From Streptomyces sp. JJ36 (GTDB lineage Bacteria > Actinomycetota > Actinomycetes > Streptomycetales > Streptomycetaceae): a stretch of 60,700 nt of DNA. The notes beneath the pieces are model-generated. The model worked only from the letters and a program-made list of their open reading frames with translations. It made no database searches and was not told the DNA's origin. A program made the position numbers and the translations under genes. The stretch covers positions 1 through 60,700 of the forward strand of contig NZ_JACYHE010000032.1 in the NCBI RefSeq assembly GCF_021696945.1. The letters are read 5' to 3'. Position 1 is the stretch's first letter; each line of letters opens with the position of its first letter. This document shows positions 1-8,008 of this stretch, in pieces.

Positions 1-1618
1 TGAACGCCACGCTGGCCGCCCGCGCCGCGGCCGTCACCTCGGGCCACGGCTGCGGGCAGGCGGCCGCCGCAGCGGCCGCCGCCACCAGCACCGGCGCGGC
101 ACGGGCCCGCCGGAACGCGTCCGTACGCCCGCCCACACCGAGCCCGTCCTCACCCAGCCGCCGCTCCAGCCAGCTCGGCAGCTCCCCGGACGCCCGGAAA
201 CCGGCACCGTCCGGCAGCTCCAGACCCGCCGCGACCCGCCGCTCCACCTCGCGCCCCACCAGCAGCGCCACGATGGGCCGCCGCCCGCACAGTGCGACCA
301 TCCGGTCCCGCCCCAGCTTCCGCACCGCCGTCGGCGCCCGCGCCTCCAGCGCGGAACCGGTGACCTGGAGCTGGAACGCGTCGTCCTGCCGCAGCTCCAC
401 CTCGTCGAAGACCTCGTGCAGCAGCGCCCGGTCCGTCCGTTGCAGCCAGCCGGGCCGTACCGAGGCCAGCAGCGCCACCACCACGCCCCGGCGCGCCGCC
501 TCCGGCAGGAAGCGGTGCCGGATGGCGGGCAGGTCGAGCGAGGAGTCGTTGAAGTAGTCGACCACCACCAGCACCGGGCCGGTCTCCGCGAACGCCTCCT
601 CCGCGATGCGGTCCAGCGCGTGCGCGTCCTCGCCGGGCAGGCTGTGCAGCACCCGCCAGCCCGCGGCCAGGGCACAGCGGCCGGTCTCCAGGCCCGTACG
701 GGTCTTGCCGGTGCCGGCCGCGCCGACCAGCAGGACGCCCCGGTCGGGGCGGGTGACCAGGCGCTGGAAGAGGTTCTCCGGGTCGGCCGGGTGGTCGCTT
801 CCGGGGCTGACGAAGGGGAGCCGCTCCGGAGTGAGGTTCTTCTTGAAGTCCGCGAAGCCCTCGACGAGTTCCTGCTGGGCGAGGACCGAGCGCAGCGGGT
901 CCGGGGCCGCGGTGCCCGGCACCTCCACCGGCACCGGGGCCGGCGGCACGCCCTCGCGGGCCAGCAGCCCGCGGAACTCCGGGTCCGCCAGCGCCGCCGT
1001 CACCGGCTCGGCCTCCGCGCTCCGGGAACCCGCCGCCGGCAGCCGGCTGCCCTGCACCCCTACCAGCACCGCGCCGTCCTCCACGAACAGCGCCGCGCCG
1101 GACATCCCGCTCCACGGGTCCGGGCCGTTCCCGCTCCGCTCGACGGGCGGGGCGCTGGTGACGGAGAGGTCCAGCAGTCCGGACTTGAGATTGGAGCCGA
1201 GCTGGATCGCACCGTCGATCCGGCGGCTGTCCCGGCGCTCCAGCCCGCGTAACCGGGCGTCGCCGGAGCGCTGCGCGTACGCCGGGAAACCGATCGCGGC
1301 GAAGGGCACACTCCCGGTCACGCCGGCCGGCAGCTCGCCGAGGACCGCGGGCCGTACGGTGCCGGCCGCCGCCGCGTCCTCCGCGGCCAGCCGCAGGAGG
1401 GCCAGGTCGGGGCCGTCCGCGCGCCACACCGGCTCGGCGGTCAGCGGTTCGGGACGGCCGCCGAGGCGCACCTCGCAGACCGGGCCCGCCCCGGAGCGTG
1501 CTCCGGCCGCGTCCAGCAGATGACCGGCGGTGAGCACCAGCCGGGCGCTGATGCGGTACCCCGTCCCGTACGCCCTGCCGCCACCGACGACGACCTCGGC
1601 GACCCTGTCGGTCTGCAC
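1..1618 (-). CDS. Trypsin-like serine protease fused to a P-loop NTPase (partial, runs off the left edge)
   Basis: The open frame starts at GTG 1618, because an in-frame TGA (the stop of the upstream gene) lies just before it, and stays open to base 1, so the C-terminus is missing. An N-terminal trypsin-like domain is visible: the His motif LTAGH lies near residue 26 and the nucleophile motif GMSGAA near residue 175. A Walker A motif, GAAGTGKT, has its Lys near residue 305, so a P-loop/NACHT-like NTPase follows. It lies 15 nt downstream of the trypco2 gene, probably one operon. Such protease-NTPase proteins next to trypco2 are known from NTP-dependent bacterial conflict systems. A role in stress or phage response is inference; the downstream sensor repeats would lie outside the window. 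Confidence 0.8.
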   Translation of the reverse strand, partial: MQTDRVAEVVVGGGRAYGTGYRISARLVLTAGHLLDAAGARSGAGPVCEVRLGGRPEPLTAEPVWRADGPDLALLRLAAEDAAAAGTVRPAVLGELPAGVTGSVPFAAIGFPAYAQRSGDARLRGLERRDSRRIDGAIQLGSNLKSGLLDLSVTSAPPVERSGNGPDPWSGMSGAALFVEDGAVLVGVQGSRLPAAGSRSAEAEPVTAALADPEFRGLLAREGVPPAPVPVEVPGTAAPDPLRSVLAQQELVEGFADFKKNLTPERLPFVSPGSDHPADPENLFQRLVTRPDRGVLLVGAAGTGKTRTGLETGRCALAAGWRVLHSLPGEDAHALDRIAEEAFAETGPVLVVVDYFNDSSLDLPAIRHRFLPEAARRGVVVALLASVRPGWLQRTDRALLHEVFDEVELRQDDAFQLQVTGSALEARAPTAVRKLGRDRMVALCGRRPIVALLVGREVERRVAAGLELPDGAGFRASGELPSWLERRLGEDGLGVGGRTDAFRRARAAPVLVAAAAAAAACPQPWPEVTAAARAASVAF

Positions 1619-1633
1619 CCCGGACGCCGCGGC

Positions 1634-1939
1634 TCAGTCGCCCGCGAGCAGGCCGGAGACGTCGTCCCCGGTGAAGACCGGCCCACCGGACGCCGTCTCC
1701 GCGGAGAGGCTGAGCCGTACGACATGGGTGTCCGTGGACGTCTTCGTGCCCTTGCCGCCGAGCGACACCACCCAGAACCGCACTCCCGCGTCCGCCTCCC
1801 GGGTCCGCTCGACCGCCACCTGCAGCTCCAGCTCCACGTCGTCGATGCGGAAGCGTACGTCCTCCCCCGCCGCGTCGAGCTGCGCCCTGCCGATCTCCCG
1901 GCGCAGCGCCCGCAGCAGGTCCGCCAGCTCGATGTCCAT
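1634..1939 (-). CDS. Trypsin-co-occurring domain 2 (trypco2) protein
   Basis: This is a 101-aa protein starting with MDIELADLLRALRREI at ATG 1939; longer in-frame extensions upstream read into atypical sequence. The compact alpha+beta pattern (an amphipathic helix, then strands with ELELQVAVER and VRFWVVSLGGKG) matches the trypco2 family. That family is defined by linkage to trypsin-like protease/NTPase genes, and the next gene downstream on the same strand is exactly such a protein. Trypco2 is thought to act as an adaptor or regulator of the protease-NTPase partner; its biochemical role is not established. No signal peptide is seen. Confidence 0.75.
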   Translation of the reverse strand: MDIELADLLRALRREIGRAQLDAAGEDVRFRIDDVELELQVAVERTREADAGVRFWVVSLGGKGTKTSTDTHVVRLSLSAETASGGPVFTGDDVSGLLAGD

Positions 1940-2111
1940 CCACGCCCCCCACACGACGGCCCGAGATCGACATCGTAGGGCGCCCCCTCCCCGCGAGAAA
2001 GCCCCGGTCTGCGCCGGCCTCGCCCCCGCCGCCCGCAGGCCTGTGCCTGCGGGGCCCTGCGGCCCGTCCGCGCGGCTGCACCCTCCGTGCCCGTCTGCGA
2101 CCATGGATCCC

Positions 2112-3053
2112 ATGCGCGCGCGATACGGAATCCCCCTGGGCATCACGGCCGGCGTCACCGCACTCGGCGCTGCGGGCCTCGGCTACGCGGCGGGCATCGA
2201 GGCCCGGTCCTTCCGGCTCCGGCGGGTGAGCGTCCCGGTGCTGCCCCCGGGCATGCACCCGCTGCGCGTCCTCCACGTCTCCGACATCCACCTGGTGTGC
2301 GGCCAGCGCAAGAAGGAGCGCTGGCTCCAGTCCCTGGCGGGGCTCCGGCCCGACTTCGTGATCAACACCGGGGACAACCTCTCCGACACCGAGGCCGTCC
2401 CCGAGCTGCTGGACGCCCTGGGGCCGCTGCTCGAGTACCCGGGGGCGTACGTCTTCGGCTCCAACGACTACTACGGGCCGCGCCTGCGCAACCCGGCCCG
2501 CTACCTCCTGGAGAAGGCCAGCGGCCGCCACGGCCTCAACGGCAACCCCCCGGTCACCGGCGCGGTCCACAACCCCTGGGAGGACATCCGGGACGCCTTC
2601 GACGCGGCCGGCTGGGTCGGCCTCTCCAACAGCCGCGGCCGCATCAAGCTCGGCGGCGGCCGGGAGGTCGCCCTCACCGGCCTCGACGACCCGCACATCA
2701 AGCGGGACCGCTACGGCGAGGTCGCGGGCGGCCCGGAAAGCGGCGCCGACCTCTCCCTCGCCGTCGTGCACGCGCCGTACCTGCGGGTCCTGGACGCCTT
2801 CGCCGCCGACGGCTACCCGCTGATCCTCGCCGGGCACACCCACGGCGGACAGCTCTGCGTCCCCTTCTACGGCGCCCTGGTCACCAACTGCGACCTGGAC
2901 ACCCGGCGGGTCAAGGGGCTCTCGGCGCACGAGGCCGGCGGCAACCGCTCCTACCTCCACGTCTCGGCCGGCTGCGGCACCAACCGGTACACCCCGGTCC
3001 GCTTCGCCTGCCCGCCCGAGGCCACCCTGCTCACCCTCACCGAAGCGGTCTGA
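2112..3053 (+). CDS. Metallophosphoesterase
   Basis: This is a 313-aa protein of the calcineurin-like phosphoesterase superfamily (YkuE/YaeI-like). Metal-binding motifs are visible in order: DIHL near residue 59, GDNL near 86, a GSND equivalent of the GNHD motif near 116, and GHTHGG near 239. The N-terminus has a short hydrophobic segment (ITAGVTALGAAGLGYAAG), which suggests membrane anchoring with an exposed catalytic domain. ATG 2112 is chosen because the protein then begins MRARYGIPLG; ATG 2103, three codons earlier, is equally possible. It is divergent from the trypco2 gene. The substrate is unknown; related enzymes hydrolyse phosphodiesters of cell-envelope lipids. Confidence 0.85.
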   Translation: MRARYGIPLGITAGVTALGAAGLGYAAGIEARSFRLRRVSVPVLPPGMHPLRVLHVSDIHLVCGQRKKERWLQSLAGLRPDFVINTGDNLSDTEAVPELLDALGPLLEYPGAYVFGSNDYYGPRLRNPARYLLEKASGRHGLNGNPPVTGAVHNPWEDIRDAFDAAGWVGLSNSRGRIKLGGGREVALTGLDDPHIKRDRYGEVAGGPESGADLSLAVVHAPYLRVLDAFAADGYPLILAGHTHGGQLCVPFYGALVTNCDLDTRRVKGLSAHEAGGNRSYLHVSAGCGTNRYTPVRFACPPEATLLTLTEAV

Positions 3054-3171
3054 CCAGGCCCGCAGCCCCTCCGGGCGGCCGCCACGGCCCCGCACCCGCC
3101 CCCTCCGACGTGCCGCCCGAAACCGGATTTCGTCTCAGCGACGACCTGGGCTAGAGTAGTCGTCGTTGCTT

Positions 3172-3245
3172 CGGGGTGTGGCGCAGCTTGGCAGCGCGCT
3201 TCGTTCGGGACGAAGAGGTCGTGGGTTCAAATCCCGCCACCCCGA
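3172..3245 (+). tRNA. tRNA-Pro (CGG)
   Basis: This is a 74-nt cloverleaf. The acceptor arms CGGGGTG and CACCCCG pair, followed by discriminator A. The anticodon arm CTTCG-TTCGGGA-CGAAG gives anticodon CGG. The T arm contains GGGTTCAAATCCC. CCA is not encoded. An accessory island begins directly 3' of it, as expected for a tRNA used as an integration site. Confidence 0.96.
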
Positions 3246-3261
3246 CAGAGGAATCACCAGG

Positions 3262-3298
3262 TCAGGGGCCTGATCCGCATCGCGGGTCGGGCCCCTGA
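3262..3298 (+). terminator. Hairpin terminator after tRNA-Pro
   Basis: A long imperfect hairpin begins 17 nt after the tRNA. The outer arms TCAGGGGCC/GGCCCCTGA pair perfectly, and an inner stem GATCCGC/GCGGGTC closes over ATC. No U-run follows, which is common for Streptomyces terminators. Confidence 0.7.
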
Positions 3299-3488
3299 GT
3301 GGTTCCTGGAGATCGCTTGGGAGAAATCTGGGAGAAGACCTTGGTCGGCTTCTCCCAGGAGCAGTCTCCAGTGCCGCAGGAAGAGCGGCGCCTACGCGCC
3401 CTCGGCCCTGCGCGTTCGCGAATGAGGGCTCGTAGCTGACCAGGAACACCGCGGCGGGCCACCCCAACGGTCGTTAGGAGCACCGCAC

Positions 3489-4178
3489 ATGGCAGGTCAT
3501 CGCTCAGCGCCTCCCCACGACCACGCCCGTGCGCTCGCCCAGCGGGTACGTGCGTTGCGTGAGGGCCGCGGGTGGACGCGGGAACGGCTGGCCAAGGAGG
3601 CGGGCATCGGCGTCGGGGCGTTGGGCCGTCTGGAGAGCGAGGGAGCTATCCAGCCAGGTTTCTTCACCGTCGGCGCGGTGGCCGAGGCTCTTGCGGTCTC
3701 CCTCGATGATCTGTACCGGGCGGCCCAGATCCCGCCCGTCACGCCCGGTCTCTGGTCAGCCGGATACGAAGGGCGGGACATCGACTCGTTCGTCGCCTCG
3801 CTCGTCGACAGCCACATCGGTGTCGTGGCGGATGTACGGCTCACCCCGATCAGCCGCAAGAAGGGCTTCAGCAAAACCCGCCTCGGGGAGGCTCTGGCCG
3901 AAGCCGGCATCGAGTACACGCACCTGCGTGGCCTGGGCAATCCGAAGGACAACCGGGAGCCCTTCTGGGACGGCCGCGTCGAGGTGGGACGGGCGCGCTT
4001 CCGTGGTCTACTGCAGTCCGAAGAGGCCCAGGCCGACCTTGACCGCCTCGCAGAGCACGCCCGAGCGTCGCGGGTCGCGGTGCTGTGCTTCGAGAAGGAC
4101 GAGAGCCGCTGTCACCGGCAGATCGTCCTGGAGACGGTCCGTAACCGGGTCTCAGTGTCGGTGAATCCGTTGGCCTGA
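3489..4178 (+). CDS. HTH-DUF488 fusion protein
   Basis: This is a 229-aa protein starting at ATG 3489 with an AGGAG site 8 nt upstream. Residues about 12-75 form a Cro/CI-type helix-turn-helix (RERLAKEAGIGVGALGRLE). Residues about 90-220 are a DUF488 domain, beginning SAGYEGRDIDSFV, with VADVRLTPISRKKGFSK in the middle and the hallmark LCFEKDESRCHRQIV near the C-terminus. DUF488 has no proven activity; the conserved Arg, Cys and His suggest an enzyme or nucleotide-binding fold. The usual DUF488 protein lacks the DNA-binding head, so this may be a regulator that senses a ligand through DUF488. It is probably transcribed with the gene at 4267. It lies in the decayed island next to tRNA-Pro. Confidence 0.85.
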   Translation: MAGHRSAPPHDHARALAQRVRALREGRGWTRERLAKEAGIGVGALGRLESEGAIQPGFFTVGAVAEALAVSLDDLYRAAQIPPVTPGLWSAGYEGRDIDSFVASLVDSHIGVVADVRLTPISRKKGFSKTRLGEALAEAGIEYTHLRGLGNPKDNREPFWDGRVEVGRARFRGLLQSEEAQADLDRLAEHARASRVAVLCFEKDESRCHRQIVLETVRNRVSVSVNPLA

Positions 4179-4266
4179 CTTCGTCCCCGGCTTACGCACG
4201 CGCCCTTGCCAGCGGTGCATGCCTCTCTTCCAATCAGATCGGGGAGATCGATGGAGGGGGCACACC

Positions 4267-5100
4267 ATGGCGTCGTCGGCATTCGCGAAACGGCAGCGCG
4301 CACGGATCATGATCACGGTCAAGACGTATCCGGAGCTGTCCAACAAATGCCGCGAGACCAGCTGCGTGGCCGGCATACGCCTGGACCAGGGCGCGCCGCA
4401 GCACGTGCGGCTCTTCCCAGTGCCCTTCCGGCTTCTGAGCGAGGACGCCCAGTTCTCCAAGTACTCGATCATCGAAGTCGACGTCGAACCGCATCGTCCG
4501 GAGCGGGACTCCCGCCCGGAGAGTTTCCGGCCCGACCTCGACACGTTGGAGATCGTGGGTGAGGTACCGTCCGACGGCGGCTGGAAGAAGCGGTACCGGT
4601 ATGTGGAGCCGCTGGTCGCCCCGTCGCTCTGCGCCATCAAGCGGGCTCAGGAGAATCAAGGAACGTCCCTCGGCGTCTTCCAACCCGCCGAGATCACCCG
4701 CTTCCGGCTGGAGCCCGCCGAGCCCTGGTCCGTCTCCAAGGCCGCCCTGGCCGACCAACTCGACTTGTTCGAGCAGGAACTGAACCGCCTGGAATGGGTG
4801 CCGCTTGACTTCCGCTACAGCTTCCGCTGCGCCGACGACGACTGTCCGACCCACGACATGGGACTGAAGGACTGGGAGGCCGGCCAGTCATACCGCAAGT
4901 TCCAGCGCAAGTACGGCGAGCGTGGGGTCCGTGAGGCACTACGCGAGACTTGGTACGACCGGATGTGCGCCCCGAACCGGGCCGTCCACTTCTTTGTCGG
5001 CAACATAGCGGCCCATCCCAAGACCTTTATGCTGCTGGCTGTCTTCTACCCGGAGCGGAAGGTCGTCGAGAACGTTCAGGAGAGTCTGTTCGGTGAGTGA
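4267..5100 (+). CDS. Conserved unknown protein paired with the HTH-DUF488 gene
   Basis: This is a 277-aa protein starting at ATG 4267, which has a strong GGAGGGGG site 6 nt upstream; the earlier in-frame ATG at 4219 has none. I do not recognise a characterised family. The sequence begins with a basic stretch and MITVKTYPELS, has RLFPVPFRLL near residue 55, and has a possible metal cluster CADDDCPTHDMGLKDWE near residue 180. A late MCAPNRAVHFFVGN and a C-terminal VFYPERK complete it. No signal peptide or membrane segment is seen. Gene order, shared strand and an 88-nt gap suggest it works with the DUF488 protein, perhaps as the effector. The nuclease-like look of the Cys/His/Asp cluster is only a suggestion. 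Confidence 0.7.
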   Translation: MASSAFAKRQRARIMITVKTYPELSNKCRETSCVAGIRLDQGAPQHVRLFPVPFRLLSEDAQFSKYSIIEVDVEPHRPERDSRPESFRPDLDTLEIVGEVPSDGGWKKRYRYVEPLVAPSLCAIKRAQENQGTSLGVFQPAEITRFRLEPAEPWSVSKAALADQLDLFEQELNRLEWVPLDFRYSFRCADDDCPTHDMGLKDWEAGQSYRKFQRKYGERGVREALRETWYDRMCAPNRAVHFFVGNIAAHPKTFMLLAVFYPERKVVENVQESLFGE

Positions 5101-5131
5101 TGCGCTCCTGCCGGAGACTCAGGCGGACTTG

Positions 5132-5160
5132 GTCACGTCTTCTGGAGTGGTGTAACGGCG
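5132..5160. repeat. Probable IS256-type terminal repeat (one end only)
   Basis: GGTCACGTCTTCTGGAGTGG followed by TGTAACGG resembles the ends of IS256-family elements, and it lies just beyond the 3' end of the transposase remnant. I found no matching opposite end between 5,850 and 6,000, so the element is truncated. Confidence 0.45.
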
Positions 5161-5187
5161 GCCACTCGGTGCTTCGTAGTTGAGGTT

Positions 5188-5848
5188 ATGCGGTCAGTTC
5201 GGTCGGTGGTGCAGATTCATCTCCTTCTCCGTCGATCGGGTGGAGACGGGCCTTGGCGAGGAGCTCGCGGCCCATGTAGCGGCGGGCTTCGGTGCACTCG
5301 TCGTTCTGCTCGGCCAGGACAGCGCCGACCAGCCGGATGACGACCGCCCGGTCGGGGAAGATCCCGACTGTCGGCGCGGCGCCGGACTTCCCTGTTCAAC
5401 CACTCTTGAGGTTGTTGGACCAGACCTGCCGCCAGATCTCCCGCGGGAGGCAACGAACGCCAGCAGATCGTGCCGGGCCTCATCGAGGCGGGCGGCAGCC
5501 TTGGGGAACTTCGCCTCCAGCGCGTCCAGCACGTGATTGACCTGCGCATTCACGGCTTCGGCGTCGGGCTGCTCGAAGACCGTCCGCAGCAAGGTCGCGA
5601 CCCAAGGCTGAGCCGATATCGGTACCTGCGAGAGCAGGTTGCGGGCGTAGTGGGTGCGGCACCGCTGCCAGGACGTCCCCGGCAACACGGCGCCGATCGC
5701 TTCGACTAGGCCGGCGTGGGCGTCGGAGATGACCAGCTGGACTCCGGAAAGGCCGCGGGCGACCAGTGAGCGGAGGAAGGCCAGCCAGCCGGCGCCGTCC
5801 TCAGCGGTCGCGAGGTCGATGCCGAGGATACGGTGACCAAGAGCCCTC
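5188..5848 (-). pseudogene. IS256-family transposase remnant
   Basis: The minus strand encodes the C-terminal half of an IS256-type DDE transposase. Recognisable blocks are ILGIDLATAEDGAGWL, the catalytic-region strand VQLVISDAHAGL, WQRCRTHYARNLL, and then SNN, FPDRA, LAEQND and RYMGRELLAKARLHPIDG. The last blocks fall in different frames from about 5,460 to 5,200, so at least two frameshifts are present. The N-terminal half, about 190 residues in intact relatives, is missing. It cannot be active alone and marks decay within the tRNA-Pro island. Confidence 0.85.
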
Positions 5849-6004
5849 AATAGCCGAGGTCGTCAGTTCTGCTCTCCGGGCCGCTACCCGGCAACTTTGC
5901 TCCGCCGGAACCATCGAGCGCGGCCACCACTCCCCGCACAACGCGATGGGGTGTAGATCTTTTCACGCCGGACCGCGCGTTGGTATATCTGGTTGCAGTA
6001 GGGG

Positions 6005-6763
6005 GTGGCTGGCCACTTCCGCCGTGCCGGAAGGGCGGGCATCTTGATTACTGCACCCATATGCGGCTACTGCCGCCAGATCGTCGGACTCCGGAGCGGG
6101 ATCATCATCCCGCATTGGAGAGAGGATTTCTCTTCTTCCCTGTGTCCTGCGTCCTACCGCGAGTCCACCCATGTCCGCTGGCTGAGGGGCGAAGAGTTAG
6201 AGCACTACCAGCTCAACCGGGCGAGGAAGGCCAACCGCCGCCGCCAGGAGCTTCGGGCCACCCACGCCGCTGCTCGCCGCGCCATGAACCCCTACGACGA
6301 CGACCCGGTTCCAGCGCCGGAATTGCTCCCCATGCACGAAGGCCGCCGCTACGTGGCCGTCATGCTTCCCGGCTCGGGCCCGGCAGATGTATGGCTCCCG
6401 GGCAAGACCCGAGGGGAACAGCGGCGCTTCATCGGCCGCTTCCTGCCGAGCACACACGGCCTCAGGTGGAACGAGAAGCGGGGCTGCTGGAGTGTGCCTA
6501 CCCGTCACTTCCTCGAGCTGGCTCGGCACCTGCTGCGCTATAACCAGATGATCATGCTTGGGCGTGAGTTCAACCCGATCGAGAAGTGCAACGGAGCCTG
6601 CCGTCACGCAGCAGGCCCGGACTGTCAGTGCTCATGCCGGGCGAAGTATCACGGTCAAGGGCAGTGGAAGGCAGGATGGATTGAGGTGAACGAGTTCGAC
6701 ACCGACTACCACGGGAACTCTTGGCACTGGACCATCTTCAGCCGCGATACCGACAGGCGATAG
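6005..6763 (+). CDS. Hypothetical Cys-rich protein
   Basis: This ORF gives up to 252 aa from GTG 6005; the true start may be further in. Two features stand out: an N-terminal CGYCRQ near residue 20 and a dense cluster CNGACRHAAGPDCQCSCRAK near residues 198-217, followed by YHGQG. The spacing suggests zinc or iron-sulfur binding. The middle contains many Trp, Tyr and Arg residues and KTRGEQRRFIGRFLP. I cannot assign a family; similar C-x-C-S-C clusters occur in actinobacterial and phage hypothetical proteins. It lies between transposase and methyltransferase relics, so it is likely an acquired gene that has stayed open. Confidence 0.55.
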   Translation: MAGHFRRAGRAGILITAPICGYCRQIVGLRSGIIIPHWREDFSSSLCPASYRESTHVRWLRGEELEHYQLNRARKANRRRQELRATHAAARRAMNPYDDDPVPAPELLPMHEGRRYVAVMLPGSGPADVWLPGKTRGEQRRFIGRFLPSTHGLRWNEKRGCWSVPTRHFLELARHLLRYNQMIMLGREFNPIEKCNGACRHAAGPDCQCSCRAKYHGQGQWKAGWIEVNEFDTDYHGNSWHWTIFSRDTDRR

Positions 6764-6811
6764 CACCTCGAGCAGAAGACCGAAGCACCTGGCGAAAAGC
6801 CCACACTACAG

Positions 6812-7177
6812 GTGCACCAAAGCGATCGGCCATTTCATCCTCCTATCCTCGTCGACCAGATAAAGGCGGACGGTCGCGCCCGCACTCCCGAGGTGGAGGC
6901 CGCGCTGCGCCGCCGTCGCATACCTCACCCGTCACTTTTCAGACCGGACGACGCCCGAGGGCGGCAAGCTCTGGGAGTTCGGCGTCATCGGCCACCAACC
7001 TGGCAGCGACGCGCTGGTGGCACAGGTCGCTGACGCGGTGCGCACCTGGGAGCGTGAGTATCGGGGGTACGGGGCCACGTTCGAGCTGCAAGACCTGACA
7101 GCTACGCAAGCGGAGCCGAGGCTGGCAGATTCGCCCTGGATACGCCGCTGAACCGGGTCGTCGTCGACTTCGGCTGA
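6812..7177 (+). pseudogene. Internally deleted methyltransferase relic (L-isoaspartyl/FxLD type)
   Basis: Two pieces of one protein family lie side by side in different frames. The first (about 6,850-6,925) reads LVDQIKADGRARTPEVEAAL, the usual N-terminus of protein-L-isoaspartate-type methyltransferases, including those of the FxLD lanthipeptide type. The second (about 6,918-7,177) reads YLTRHFSDRTTPEGGKLWEF and continues through VADAVRTWEREYRG. After one more frameshift it ends DTPLNRVVVDFG at TGA 7175, a typical C-terminus. The SAM-binding core between them is absent. This assignment rests on recalled family sequence and needs a database search. Confidence 0.55.
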
Positions 7178-7577
7178 CGGTCACACCGCCCTACGTCCGG
7201 TGCCCGTCGGCATCACGACGTCCGGTGTCCGTCGGTATCGCGCCTGGTCGCAACCTCGCGCGACTCCGGGTTCGCGCGGGCTGCGGCGACAAAAGACCGA
7301 CGGCGCCTCCTCGTCCTGTACTCAGCAATCGGCACCGGCACAGCCGTCCGCTTCGAGGACATCGCTGTCCCGCCGACCTCACCGTGGCCGATGACGATCG
7401 TCAGGAAGTGCGTGCCTGGCTGTGGCGTGTACTCCTCACCGACGGCACTCGCACCCTCACCGCCCAGGGCCGCTGGGACGATGGGCGGCTCGCTCGCCGT
7501 CCCGTCTCCAGTGCGTGACCGGAAAGTTTGCCGGGGCGGGATGACACGTCCGTACGGCCTGGAGGGAAGAGCGCCTG
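7178..7577. other. Island boundary region without a convincing gene
   Basis: No ORF here has convincing start, codon use or family resemblance on either strand. A short tandem repeat, ACGTCCGGTG-C/T-CCGTCGG-C/T-ATC, occurs twice at 7,194-7,237. The final 20 nt hold the ribosome site of the VOC gene. This looks like the far edge of the decayed island; I see no copy of the tRNA-Pro 3' end that would define an attachment site. Confidence 0.4.
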
Positions 7578-7985
7578 ATGCCTCACCTTGGACTCGTGAC
7601 CGTTGTCGTGCGTGACTACGACGAGGCCATCGCCTTCTACCGGGACGTCGTCGGGTTCGAGCTCCTGGAAGACACCCGGATCGACGAGGAGAAGCGGTGG
7701 GTGGTGGTCGCTCCACCGGGGGCGCGGGAGACGGCGGTGCTCCTGGCCAGGGCCGTGACTGGAGGTCAGGAGGCCCGTGTCGGGGACCAGACCGGCGGCC
7801 GAGTCGGCTGGTTCTTGAACACCGACGCGTTCGACCGCGACTACGAGCGGATGCGGGCAGCCGGGGTCGTCTTCGAAGAAGCGCCCCGGCAGGAGGCGTA
7901 CGGCACGGTCGCCGTCTTCCGGGACCTGTACGGGAACCGCTGGGACCTGATCCAACTGGACCGGCCCGTAGGCACGGGACGGTAG
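7578..7985 (+). CDS. VOC family protein (glyoxalase/bleomycin-resistance fold)
   Basis: This is a 135-aa protein at ATG 7578 with GGAGGG 12 nt upstream. It contains the beta-alpha-beta-beta-beta pattern of the vicinal oxygen chelate fold: LVTVVVRDYDEAIAFYRDVV at the N-terminus and the typical ending FRDLYGNRWDLIQLD. One domain is present, so it would act as a dimer with metal sites at the interface. Substrate is unknown; relatives include glyoxalases, dioxygenases and antibiotic-binding proteins. It is monocistronic and is the first intact ordinary gene right of the island. Confidence 0.85.
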   Translation: MPHLGLVTVVVRDYDEAIAFYRDVVGFELLEDTRIDEEKRWVVVAPPGARETAVLLARAVTGGQEARVGDQTGGRVGWFLNTDAFDRDYERMRAAGVVFEEAPRQEAYGTVAVFRDLYGNRWDLIQLDRPVGTGR

Positions 7986-8008
7986 CAGGGCGCTCGGGAA
8001 GCCGGGAG

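Noticed and set aside
150..3095. 981-residue open frame on the minus strand
   Set aside because: It runs antisense through the metallophosphoesterase and out of frame through the protease/NTPase gene. It has no family motifs and is a codon-bias shadow.
3135..3467. Minus-strand ORF containing [18 protein letters not shown]
   Set aside because: This peptide is the antisense translation of the tRNA-Pro gene, a common annotation artefact, so it is not evidence of an integrase.
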